From contig CAYLZO010000280.1 in assembly GCA_964387775.1 (NCBI GenBank), positions 1-6,051 of the forward strand: a DNA stretch of 6,051 nucleotides. The letters are read 5' to 3'. Position numbers and translations under genes: made by a program. Shown one piece after another: positions 1 to 4,742 of this stretch. This DNA is from CAYLZO01 sp964387775 (lineage in GTDB: Bacteria; Chloroflexota; Anaerolineae; JAAYZQ01). The stretch's first letter is position 1; each line of letters begins with the position of its first letter. The notes below the pieces were generated by a model. That model saw nothing but the letters and a program-made list of their open reading frames with translations. It was not told the origin of the DNA and ran no database searches.

Positions 1-641
1 TGGCCAGCCGCGTCGAATTCCTGCTGGAGACCTTCGAGTTGGCCGGCCGTGCCGACGAAAAGGCGGGTGGCTACAGCACAGGCATGAAGCAGCGCCTGGC
101 CCTGGCCCGCGCCCTGGTGCACCAGCCGGAGCTGCTCTTCCTGGACGAGCCCACCGCCAGCCTGGACCCGGTCGCCGCCCGCCGCGTCCACGGGCTGATC
201 ACGCGTCTCAGCCGCGAGGAACGGCACACCGTCCTGCTCTGCACCCATAACTTGGTCGAGGCCCAGGACCTGTGCGATCGCGTGGCGGTGCTGGAGCAGG
301 GCAAGCTGGTGGTCCTGGGCACGCCCCACGAACTGGCCCGTCAGTTGGGCCACAGCCAGCGCCTTGAACTCGAAGTTGCGCCGGAAGACCTGACCAGAGC
401 CCGCAAGATCATCCAGACCACCCTCCCCCCCGATTCCCGGCTACCTGATTCGCAGCCGCCCAACACGCTCACTCTCACCGGCACCGACCGCGAGTCCATC
501 CCGGACCTGGTGGCGGCACTGGTGGCCGCCGGCGTGCGCGTCTATCGCGTCGCGCCCCAGGAGCCGACGCTGGAAGACGTCTACTTTGCCCTGCACGACG
601 TAGGGCAAAATGGCATTTTGCCCAAGGGAGAGGCCACATGA
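1..641 (+). CDS. ABC-2 type transporter, ATP-binding subunit (5' end outside window)
   Basis: This is the C-terminal part of an ABC ATPase that powers a membrane permease in the cytoplasmic membrane, most likely an exporter. The frame is open from base 3, so the true start and the Walker A and Q-loop lie before the window. Seen in order: the ABC signature YSTGMKQRL (72-98), a variant of LSGGQ common in the CcmA/NatA-like group; Walker B LLFLDEP with Asp at 144-146 and catalytic Glu at 147-149; the D-loop SLDP; and the switch His in CTHN (246-248). The last ~90 residues resemble the extra C-terminal domain (DUF4162-like) of ABC-2 ATPases, ending in the family-typical EPTLEDVYFAL. After that comes an unusual short tail, GQNGILPKGEAT, encoded by a palindrome. 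The TGA stop overlaps the permease ATG (ATGA), which indicates translational coupling. The substrate cannot be told from the sequence. Confidence 0.93.
   Translation, partial: ASRVEFLLETFELAGRADEKAGGYSTGMKQRLALARALVHQPELLFLDEPTASLDPVAARRVHGLITRLSREERHTVLLCTHNLVEAQDLCDRVAVLEQGKLVVLGTPHELARQLGHSQRLELEVAPEDLTRARKIIQTTLPPDSRLPDSQPPNTLTLTGTDRESIPDLVAALVAAGVRVYRVAPQEPTLEDVYFALHDVGQNGILPKGEAT
430..451 (+). repeat. Short imperfect direct repeat inside the ATPase gene
   Basis: CCGATTC (430-436) recurs as CTGATTC (445-451) with a 15-nt period. This gives a duplicated PDSRL/PDSQP peptide between two strands of the C-terminal accessory domain. It reads as a small in-frame duplication in a surface loop. 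Only two imperfect copies exist, so it may be chance. Confidence 0.35.
603..623. repeat. Perfect palindrome with 10-bp arms just before the permease gene
   Basis: Arms GGGCAAAATG (603-612) and CATTTTGCCC (614-623) are perfect inverted complements around one central G. In RNA this gives a 9-bp stem with a GGC loop. It ends directly before the permease ribosome site (AGGGAG, about 625-630, 7 nt from the ATG at 638). A third copy of part of the arm, TTTGCCCT (585-592), could pair with AGGGCAAA (602-609), which competes with the first hairpin. There is no T-run, so it is not a standard terminator. It could be an operator, a translation-control hairpin or a dispersed repeat that was inserted and now encodes the odd ATPase tail. 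Confidence 0.75.
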
Positions 642-1456
642 ACTGGCGTGCGATCCGAGCCATCGTCCGCAAGGACCTGAAAGTCGTCGTCCAGAACAAG
701 GGCGTGATCATCCCCATCATCGTCGTGCCGCTGCTCATCCTGGGCATTCTGCCCGCCCTGGCGGCGCTGGTCCCCCTCTTTGAGGCCGACCTGAGTGATG
801 CCTTCCGGGAGTTCGAGCCTTTTCTAGCGAATATGCCCGCCGGCCTGCAAGCCACGCTGGCAGGCTACGACGAAGCGCAGACCCTCATCGTCTTGCTATT
901 GGTCTATTTCCTGGCGCCGATGTACCTCATCCTGCCGCTGATGGTCTCCAGCGTCATCGCCGCCGACAGCTTTGCCGGCGAGAAGGAGCGCAAGACGCTG
1001 GAAGCGCTGCTCCACACGCCCACCACCGACGCCGAGCTGCTGCTGGGCAAGATGCTGGCCGCCTGGCTGCCGGCGGTAGCCATCGGCTGGGTAGGTTTTG
1101 TCCTCTACGGGACCGTCGCCAACGTGGCCGCCTGGCCGGCCATGGGCCGCGTGTTCTTTCCCAACGGGATGTGGCTCGTGTTGGCAGTATGGGTGGCGCC
1201 GGCCGTCGCCGGGCTAGGGCTGGGCGTGACCGTGCTCGTCTCGGCCCGCGCCCAGAGCTTCCAGGACGCCTACCAGTTGGGGGCCATGGTCGTCCTGCCC
1301 GTCATCCTGCTGGTCATCGGCCAGGCGACGGGCGTGATCTATTTCAGCACCTGGCTGGTGGTGCTGCTGGGCCTCGTCGTCTGGACCCTGGACGCCGTGC
1401 TGCTCTGGTTCGGCGCGCGGAACTTTCAGCGGGGGGAGCTGGCCGCACACTTATAG
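638..1456 (+). CDS. ABC-2 type transporter, permease subunit
   Basis: A 272-residue integral membrane protein that pairs with the ATPase encoded just upstream. About six membrane segments are visible, near residues 22-46, 82-108, 140-162, 178-202, 213-234 and 237-258, with a soluble outward-facing loop (47-80) after the first. Residues 111-128 (SFAGEKERKTLEALLHTP) match the cytoplasmic coupling motif typical of ABC-2/NatB-like permeases, the part that contacts the ATPase. The charged C-terminal end (ARNFQRGEL) is also typical. The ATG at 638 overlaps the ATPase stop by 4 nt and has AGGGAG 7 nt upstream, so the start is well supported. The size fits a half-transporter permease that works as a dimer. 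The substrate is unknown; drug, lipid, sodium or polysaccharide export are all possible for this family. Confidence 0.93.
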   Translation: MNWRAIRAIVRKDLKVVVQNKGVIIPIIVVPLLILGILPALAALVPLFEADLSDAFREFEPFLANMPAGLQATLAGYDEAQTLIVLLLVYFLAPMYLILPLMVSSVIAADSFAGEKERKTLEALLHTPTTDAELLLGKMLAAWLPAVAIGWVGFVLYGTVANVAAWPAMGRVFFPNGMWLVLAVWVAPAVAGLGLGVTVLVSARAQSFQDAYQLGAMVVLPVILLVIGQATGVIYFSTWLVVLLGLVVWTLDAVLLWFGARNFQRGELAAHL

Positions 1457-1481
1457 CACGCAGAGATCGTTCCACCTACTC

Positions 1482-1488
1482 AAGGAGG
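1482..1488 (+). promoter_or_regulatory. Strong ribosome binding site that fixes the amidohydrolase start
   Basis: AAGGAGG lies 6 nt before the ATG at 1495. The reading frame is open much further upstream, inside the permease gene, but this site and the family-typical N-terminus right after it place the start at 1495. No promoter is visible in the 38-nt gap, which suggests transcription from upstream. Confidence 0.88.
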
Positions 1489-1494
1489 ACTGGA

Positions 1495-3099
1495 ATGCGA
1501 GCAGATTTGTTACTCTTCAATGGTCAAGTTTACACCATGGACCCGGATCGACCTCAAGCCCAGGCCATCGCCGTCGCCGGGAACCGCATCGTGGCCGTAG
1601 GCCGCGACGACGAACTGCGGCCCCTGCTGCCCCCCGGCGGCCAGGCCGTGGACCTGGGCGGTCGGGCCGTCATCCCCGGCCTGATCGACGCCCACGTCCA
1701 CTTTGGCTGGCACAGCCTGGCCGTCTTTCAGAACCAGGTGGACCTGGACAACGTGCCAACCAAAGCCGAGGCCCTGGCCCGCGTCGCCGAGGCCGTGAGC
1801 CAGAAGCCACCCGGCACGTGGGTCCGGGGCAGGGGCTGGAACAAGAACGTTTGGCGCGAGGCGGGCTTTCCCACGGCGGCCGACCTGGACGCCGTGGCCC
1901 CCGAGCATCCCGTCGCCCTGGCCGACAAGAGCCACCACACCCTGTGGGTCAACAGCCGGGCGCTGGCGCTGGCCGGCGTCACAGCCGAGATCCAAGACCC
2001 GCCCGGGGGCGAGATCATCCGCGACAAAGGGGGACAGCCCACGGGCATCTTGCTGGAGACGGCCGAAGAACTGGTACAGCGCGCCATCCCCGAGCCCGGT
2101 GTGGACACTTTCGTCGAGGCCCTGCGCCAGGGCAGCGTCGAGGCCCAGTCGCTGGGCCTGACCGGCTTTCACGATCCGGGCCATCCCAAGGTGCTGGCCG
2201 CCCTCCAGGTGCTGCGCAACCGGGGGGAGCTGGGCCTGCGGGCGCTGGTGCACGTCCCCGGCGAGGATCTGGAGGCAGCCGCCGAGCTGGGCCTGCGCTC
2301 GGGATTTGGCGACGAATTGCTGCGCATCGGCGGAGTCAAGATCTTTGCCGACGGCGCCCTCGGCCCCCAGACCGCACACATGCTGGCTCCCTACCAGGGC
2401 ACCGCCGACAACCTGGGCATTCCGACCCATCCCGCCGAGGAACTTGAAGCCCTGGTCCGCCGCGCCCACGAGGCCGGACTATCGGTCGCCATCCACGCCA
2501 TCGGCGACGCCGCCAACCGCACCGTACTGGACGCGATTGAGAAGGCACAAGGCCCAAGGCCCAAGGCCCAAGGCATCAGCCTACCCAACCGAATCGAACA
2601 CGTCCAGCTCCTCCACGCCGCCGACGTCCCCCGCCTGGCCGCGCGGGGCGTCGTGGCCTCGATGCAACCCATCCACGCCACGTCGGACATGGAGATGGCC
2701 GAGCGCCACTGGGGCCGCCGCTGCGAACTGGCCTACGCCTGGCGCAGCGTGCTCGACAGCGGGGCAACGCTGGCCTTCGGCTCCGACTGCCCCATCGAGA
2801 CGCTGGACCCGCTGGCCGGCATCCACGCCGCCGTGACCCGGCGCCGTGCCGACGGCAGCCCCGGCCGCGAAGGCTGGATCCCGGATCAGCGGCTGACGGT
2901 AGCAGAAGCGGTCCACGCCTACACCTTGGGGGCGGCCCGGGCCTCGGGCGAGGCGGGCGTCAAAGGCTCCATCACGGCCGGCAAGCTGGCCGACCTCGTT
3001 ATCCTCTCCCACGACATCTTTCAGATCGAGGCCATGGAGATCCTGGACGCCCGCGTCGATGGGACGATCTTTGACGGCAAAGTCGTCTACTCGCGCTGA
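1495..3099 (+). CDS. Metal-dependent amidohydrolase, YtcJ/NfdA-like (amidohydrolase_3 family)
   Basis: A 534-residue cytoplasmic hydrolase (no signal peptide seen) of the amidohydrolase superfamily, which cleaves amide or related bonds with active-site metal. The N-terminal small beta domain (LLLFNGQVYTMD...) is followed by the barrel. Metal-site residues are all visible: H67 and H69 in DAHVH, K282 in GVKIFADGALG, H334 in IHAIGD, H369 in RIEHVQ and D431 in SDCPIE. VKIFADG and the SDCPIETLDP ending are characteristic of the YtcJ / N-substituted formamide deformylase group. The C-terminal stretch GSITAGKLADLVILS closes the small beta domain as usual. Length agrees with the family (about 520-550). 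Residues 350-360 are an extra loop made by a 7-bp tandem repeat. The gene follows the ABC permease by 38 nt and is probably co-transcribed. The true substrate is unknown, as for most of this group. Confidence 0.93.
   Translation: MRADLLLFNGQVYTMDPDRPQAQAIAVAGNRIVAVGRDDELRPLLPPGGQAVDLGGRAVIPGLIDAHVHFGWHSLAVFQNQVDLDNVPTKAEALARVAEAVSQKPPGTWVRGRGWNKNVWREAGFPTAADLDAVAPEHPVALADKSHHTLWVNSRALALAGVTAEIQDPPGGEIIRDKGGQPTGILLETAEELVQRAIPEPGVDTFVEALRQGSVEAQSLGLTGFHDPGHPKVLAALQVLRNRGELGLRALVHVPGEDLEAAAELGLRSGFGDELLRIGGVKIFADGALGPQTAHMLAPYQGTADNLGIPTHPAEELEALVRRAHEAGLSVAIHAIGDAANRTVLDAIEKAQGPRPKAQGISLPNRIEHVQLLHAADVPRLAARGVVASMQPIHATSDMEMAERHWGRRCELAYAWRSVLDSGATLAFGSDCPIETLDPLAGIHAAVTRRRADGSPGREGWIPDQRLTVAEAVHAYTLGAARASGEAGVKGSITAGKLADLVILSHDIFQIEAMEILDARVDGTIFDGKVVYSR
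2542..2575 (+). repeat. Heptanucleotide tandem repeat (GGCCCAA) inside the amidohydrolase gene
   Basis: GGCACAA (2544-2550) is followed by three exact GGCCCAA units (2551-2571), and the flanks continue the pattern (AA before, GGCA after). Three units make 21 nt, so the frame is kept and the protein gains a KAQGPRPKAQG loop between the barrel strands that carry H334 and H369. Relatives have a short turn at this point, so this is probably an insertion by repeat expansion. A gain or loss of one unit would shift the frame. Confidence 0.85.
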
Positions 3100-3115
3100 G
3101 GAATAGAGGGATTCT

Positions 3116-3550
3116 CTACGTGGCAGGGAGCCGGCTGGGAGCAGGGCGCCGGACCCTGCCCTCTGCCCGCCGGAGCAGGGCGTGCACCCGGGCATCCAAT
3201 TCCCGGAGTCCCAAGGGCCGCGGCATAAAGCAGTCGGCGCCATGAGCCAGACTCTCGATGCTGGCACTCTCATTATGTCCGGAGAGCACGACGATGGGCA
3301 CATTGGACAACTTCCGAACTCGTCGCAGCGTCTCCAGGGCATCCTGTCCCGGCAAGTTGATATCGAGGATCATCAAATCGGGCGGATCGAGGACGAACTG
3401 AAATAGGACATCGCGGCCATCGGGCGTCGCAATCGTTCGCAGGTCAGCGCCCGAAAGGCTCCGAACGAGCCAATCCCGCAACTGGGGGTCGCCTACCACG
3501 ACCAGTATGGTTTTCACTGCGCCCTTTGCAAGGCCAAGCCCAGCAAACAA
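3116..3550 (-). CDS. Receiver-only response regulator with altered phosphorylation pocket
   Basis: This protein of about 144 residues consists of one CheY-like receiver domain and a short Arg/Pro-rich tail, with no output domain. Numbering from the TTG at 3550: the beta-1 strand TILVVV leads to GDPQ, so one acidic residue (D21) is kept and its partner is G20. The phospho-acceptor D63 (LDINLPG) and the switch Ser S90 (VVLSGH) are present. The conserved Lys is replaced by R111 (MPRPLG). The end, LRELDARVHALLRR, is what OmpR-type receivers show just before their winged helix, so an output domain may have been lost. Start choice is open: TTG at 3550 has AGGAGG 4 nt before it, while GTG at 3517 gives the typical MKTILVVV beginning with a weaker site. 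The gene lies downstream of an OmpR-type regulator on the same strand and converges on the amidohydrolase. It may act through protein contact. Confidence 0.8.
   Translation of the reverse strand: MFAGLGLAKGAVKTILVVVGDPQLRDWLVRSLSGADLRTIATPDGRDVLFQFVLDPPDLMILDINLPGQDALETLRRVRKLSNVPIVVLSGHNESASIESLAHGADCFMPRPLGLRELDARVHALLRRAEGRVRRPAPSRLPAT
3138..3182. repeat. 11-bp direct repeat at the 3' end of the receiver gene
   Basis: GGAGCAGGGCG occurs at 3138-3148 and again at 3172-3182, a 34-nt period. The inverse form CCCTGC (3154-3159) lies between them and can pair with GCAGGG (3141-3146). The stretch is low in complexity and encodes the Arg/Pro-rich tail of the receiver protein. It may mark where an output domain was lost. 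Confidence 0.5.
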
Positions 3551-3618
3551 TGACCCTCCTCATTCAACGAAAGGGCCATGTCCGTGCTCGCTCGGAGTAG
3601 GCTTCCAGCTTCCACACA

Positions 3619-3647
3619 GGTGTACCTGAATGTAGTCATGAGGTCAA
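3619..3647 (-). promoter_or_regulatory. Possible promoter for the receiver-only gene
   Basis: On the minus strand TTGACC (3647-3642) is followed after 17 nt by TACACC (3624-3619). The -35 box is good and the -10 box is weak. Transcription would start near 3612, about 60 nt before the TTG start. A small inverted repeat, CAGGT (3617-3621) with ACCTG (3624-3628), covers the -10 box and could be an operator. Nothing else stands out in the 171-nt gap 3551-3721, and no terminator is seen after the upstream regulator, so read-through is also possible. Confidence 0.4.
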
Positions 3648-3721
3648 TACTAGCAAGCCAAGGTCAGAATCCCGTTGGATTTTCGTTAGAGTTTGGTTAA
3701 TACGGCCAAGTGCTGAAAGCC

Positions 3722-4423
3722 TTAGTGCCCGTAGGCCTTGCTGAAAAAGTAGCCAACCCCCCGCTGGGTCTGGATATAGACCGGATTCCGGGGATCGGCT
3801 TCGATTTTCCGCCGCAGATACCAGATGTAGAGCTTGACGTTGTTCAGGCTGTGTTCGTAGCCCGGCCCCCAGACGTTGTCCAGTATCTGCTCGTACGTGA
3901 GGACCCGACCGGCATTCGAGGCCAAACAGAGCAGAAGCTTGTACTCGGTCGGGGTCAGGTCCACCTGGGTGTCCTGGACGGTTACGGTGTGGGACGAGGG
4001 TTCGATGGTCAACTGGCCCCCATCAAAGACCAACACAGGAGAATCTTGCGTGGGGGGCAGCGAAGCACGGCGGAGTGTGGCCCGTACCCTGGCCTTGAGT
4101 TCGCTCATGAGAAAGGGCTTGGTGACATAGTCGTCGGCGCCGATGTCAAAGCCGTGGACCTTGTCTTCCTCATCGCCGATGGCCGTCAGCATGATGACCG
4201 GGACGTCCGAGAACTCCCGGAGGCGACGGAGCATGTCCCAACCATCCATTTTGGGCATCATCACGTCCAAGAGGATCAGGTCGGGATGGCCGGCATGAGC
4301 CCGCCGCAGCCCCTCCTCGCCATCGTGGGCGATCGCGACCTCGTAGCCCTCCTCTTTGAGAGCGCGCTCTAGCAGCCAAGTCATCTCTTGCTTGTCATCA
4401 ATGACGAGGATCTTGGTGGTCAT
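3722..4423 (-). CDS. OmpR/PhoB-family response regulator (receiver plus winged helix)
   Basis: A complete 233-residue transcription factor switched by phosphorylation. Receiver domain, residues 3-120: acidic pair D9 D10, phospho-acceptor D53 (LLDVMMPKMDG), switch T80 and Lys K102 (DDYVTKPF) are all present, so it should be a working phospho-switch. Winged-helix DNA-binding domain, about 129-229: DLTPTEYKLLLCLASNAGRVLT, the recognition-helix region NNVKLYIWYLRRKIE, and the wing YIQTQRGVGYFF. The start at 4423 is chosen over an upstream ATG at 4462 because MTTKILVIDD is the normal family beginning and GGGAGA lies just before it. No histidine kinase gene is next to it, so its sensor is elsewhere. 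A sigma-70-like promoter and a leader hairpin lie upstream. Targets are unknown; self-regulation and control of the divergent gene are reasonable guesses. Confidence 0.95.
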   Translation of the reverse strand: MTTKILVIDDKQEMTWLLERALKEEGYEVAIAHDGEEGLRRAHAGHPDLILLDVMMPKMDGWDMLRRLREFSDVPVIMLTAIGDEEDKVHGFDIGADDYVTKPFLMSELKARVRATLRRASLPPTQDSPVLVFDGGQLTIEPSSHTVTVQDTQVDLTPTEYKLLLCLASNAGRVLTYEQILDNVWGPGYEHSLNNVKLYIWYLRRKIEADPRNPVYIQTQRGVGYFFSKAYGH

Positions 4424-4432
4424 GATTCTCCC

Positions 4433-4459
4433 GCACGAGCCTCGGCAAGAGGCGAGTGC
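4433..4459 (-). promoter_or_regulatory. Leader hairpin directly before the regulator's ribosome site
   Basis: Read on the minus strand: GCAC, an unpaired TC, GCCTC, a TTGCC loop, GAGGC, an unpaired TC, then GTGC. That is a 9-bp stem with one symmetric 2x2 internal loop. The ribosome site GGGAGA follows at once and the ATG (4423) is 9 nt after the stem. There is no T-run, so it is not an intrinsic terminator. It could modulate translation or mRNA stability. Confidence 0.55.
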
Positions 4460-4506
4460 CATTCCACATCCAGATAGAAGCTCACACGGCGTGGAGCAAT
4501 GCGCCC

Positions 4507-4535
4507 ATTGTACTTGAAAGAAGCGTATCCGTCAA
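4507..4535 (-). promoter_or_regulatory. Sigma-70-type promoter for the OmpR-family regulator
   Basis: On the minus strand TTGACG (4535-4530) is followed by exactly 17 nt and then TACAAT (4512-4507). Each box has one mismatch to consensus. Transcription should start near 4500 and leave a leader of about 77 nt before the ATG at 4423. Confidence 0.75.
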
Positions 4536-4582
4536 GCCTCGCATCGAACCATGGGCCCCTGGCCCCGCGTCTTGTTCCAAGC

Positions 4583-4604
4583 TCAGATTGATCCTTCAGG
4601 TTGA
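4583..4604. promoter_or_regulatory. Direct repeat upstream of the mutase promoter, possible regulator site
   Basis: TCAGATTGA (4583-4591) recurs as TCAGGTTGA (4596-4604), 8 of 9 bases equal, with a 13-nt period. OmpR-family dimers often bind tandem direct half-sites, usually nearer 10-11 nt apart, so the fit is only partial. It lies about 45-65 nt before the plus-strand -10 box, a place where activators can bind. Confidence 0.3.
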
Positions 4605-4625
4605 GGGCAAGCCACACGCTCCGAT

Positions 4626-4654
4626 TTTTGCTATTCGCCAACCTAAGGTACAAT
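4626..4654 (+). promoter_or_regulatory. Probable promoter for the phosphoglycerate mutase gene
   Basis: TACAAT (4649-4654) is a good -10 box. The -35 is poor: TTTTGC (4626-4631) at 17 nt, or TTGCTA (4628-4633) at 15 nt. A weak -35 would fit dependence on an activator. Transcription would start near 4661, with a leader of about 80 nt. Confidence 0.5.
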
Positions 4655-4730
4655 GGGCCGCACGCAACGCCCGCCGGTCCCGCGCTTCAGCTCGAACGCA
4701 GCGCGCCGAGGGCCAAACCCGACACAAGCG

Positions 4731-4735
4731 AGGAG
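4731..4735 (+). promoter_or_regulatory. Ribosome binding site that fixes the permuted mutase start
   Basis: AGGAG, preceded by GCG, lies 7 nt before the ATG at 4743, an ideal site. It matters because the protein begins at an unusual point of its family, and this site argues that the beginning is genuine. A second ATG at 4764 has no comparable site. Confidence 0.85.
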
Positions 4736-4742
4736 TTCACAG

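Larger units (their letters stand above)
4503..4658. repeat. 11-bp inverted repeat shared by the two divergent -10 regions
   Basis: GCCCATTGTAC (4503-4513) and its exact inverse GTACAATGGGC (4648-4658) lie 134 nt apart. Each contains the TACAAT -10 box of the promoter on its own strand and the bases just after it. The identity extends past the -10 box, so a common protein or RNA-polymerase preference may be involved. Confidence 0.7.
4424..4742. other. Divergent intergenic region between regulator and phosphoglycerate mutase genes
   Basis: This 319-nt stretch has no convincing gene. Open frames crossing it run into the flanking genes or span the promoters and look like chance. It holds a minus-strand promoter, a probable plus-strand promoter, an 11-bp inverted repeat shared by both -10 regions, a 13-nt-period direct repeat, and hairpin-forming leaders on both transcripts. 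A 6-bp stem, CGCGCT (4681-4686) with AGCGCG (4700-4705), lies in the plus-strand leader. Confidence 0.8.

Noticed and set aside
1171..1494. N-terminal extension of the amidohydrolase frame
   Set aside because: It overlaps the permease gene, is Arg-rich like a shadow frame, and the AAGGAGG site places the start at 1495.
1510..2469. Long open frame (319 codons) on the minus strand
   Set aside because: It lies wholly opposite the clear amidohydrolase gene. Its translation is Gly/Gln/Val-rich with no domain, as expected for a mirror frame in GC-rich DNA.
3104..3118. Possible terminator between the converging genes (TAGAG...CTCTA)
   Set aside because: The stem is only 5 bp with a 5-nt loop and no T-run on either strand, too weak to call.
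2581..3342. Open frame (253 codons) on the minus strand spanning two gene ends
   Set aside because: It overlaps both the amidohydrolase and the receiver gene and shows no family motif.
4424..4462. Earlier ATG (4462) for the OmpR-type regulator
   Set aside because: The 13 extra residues are outside the family pattern, run through the leader hairpin and lack a good ribosome site, whereas the ATG at 4423 has one.
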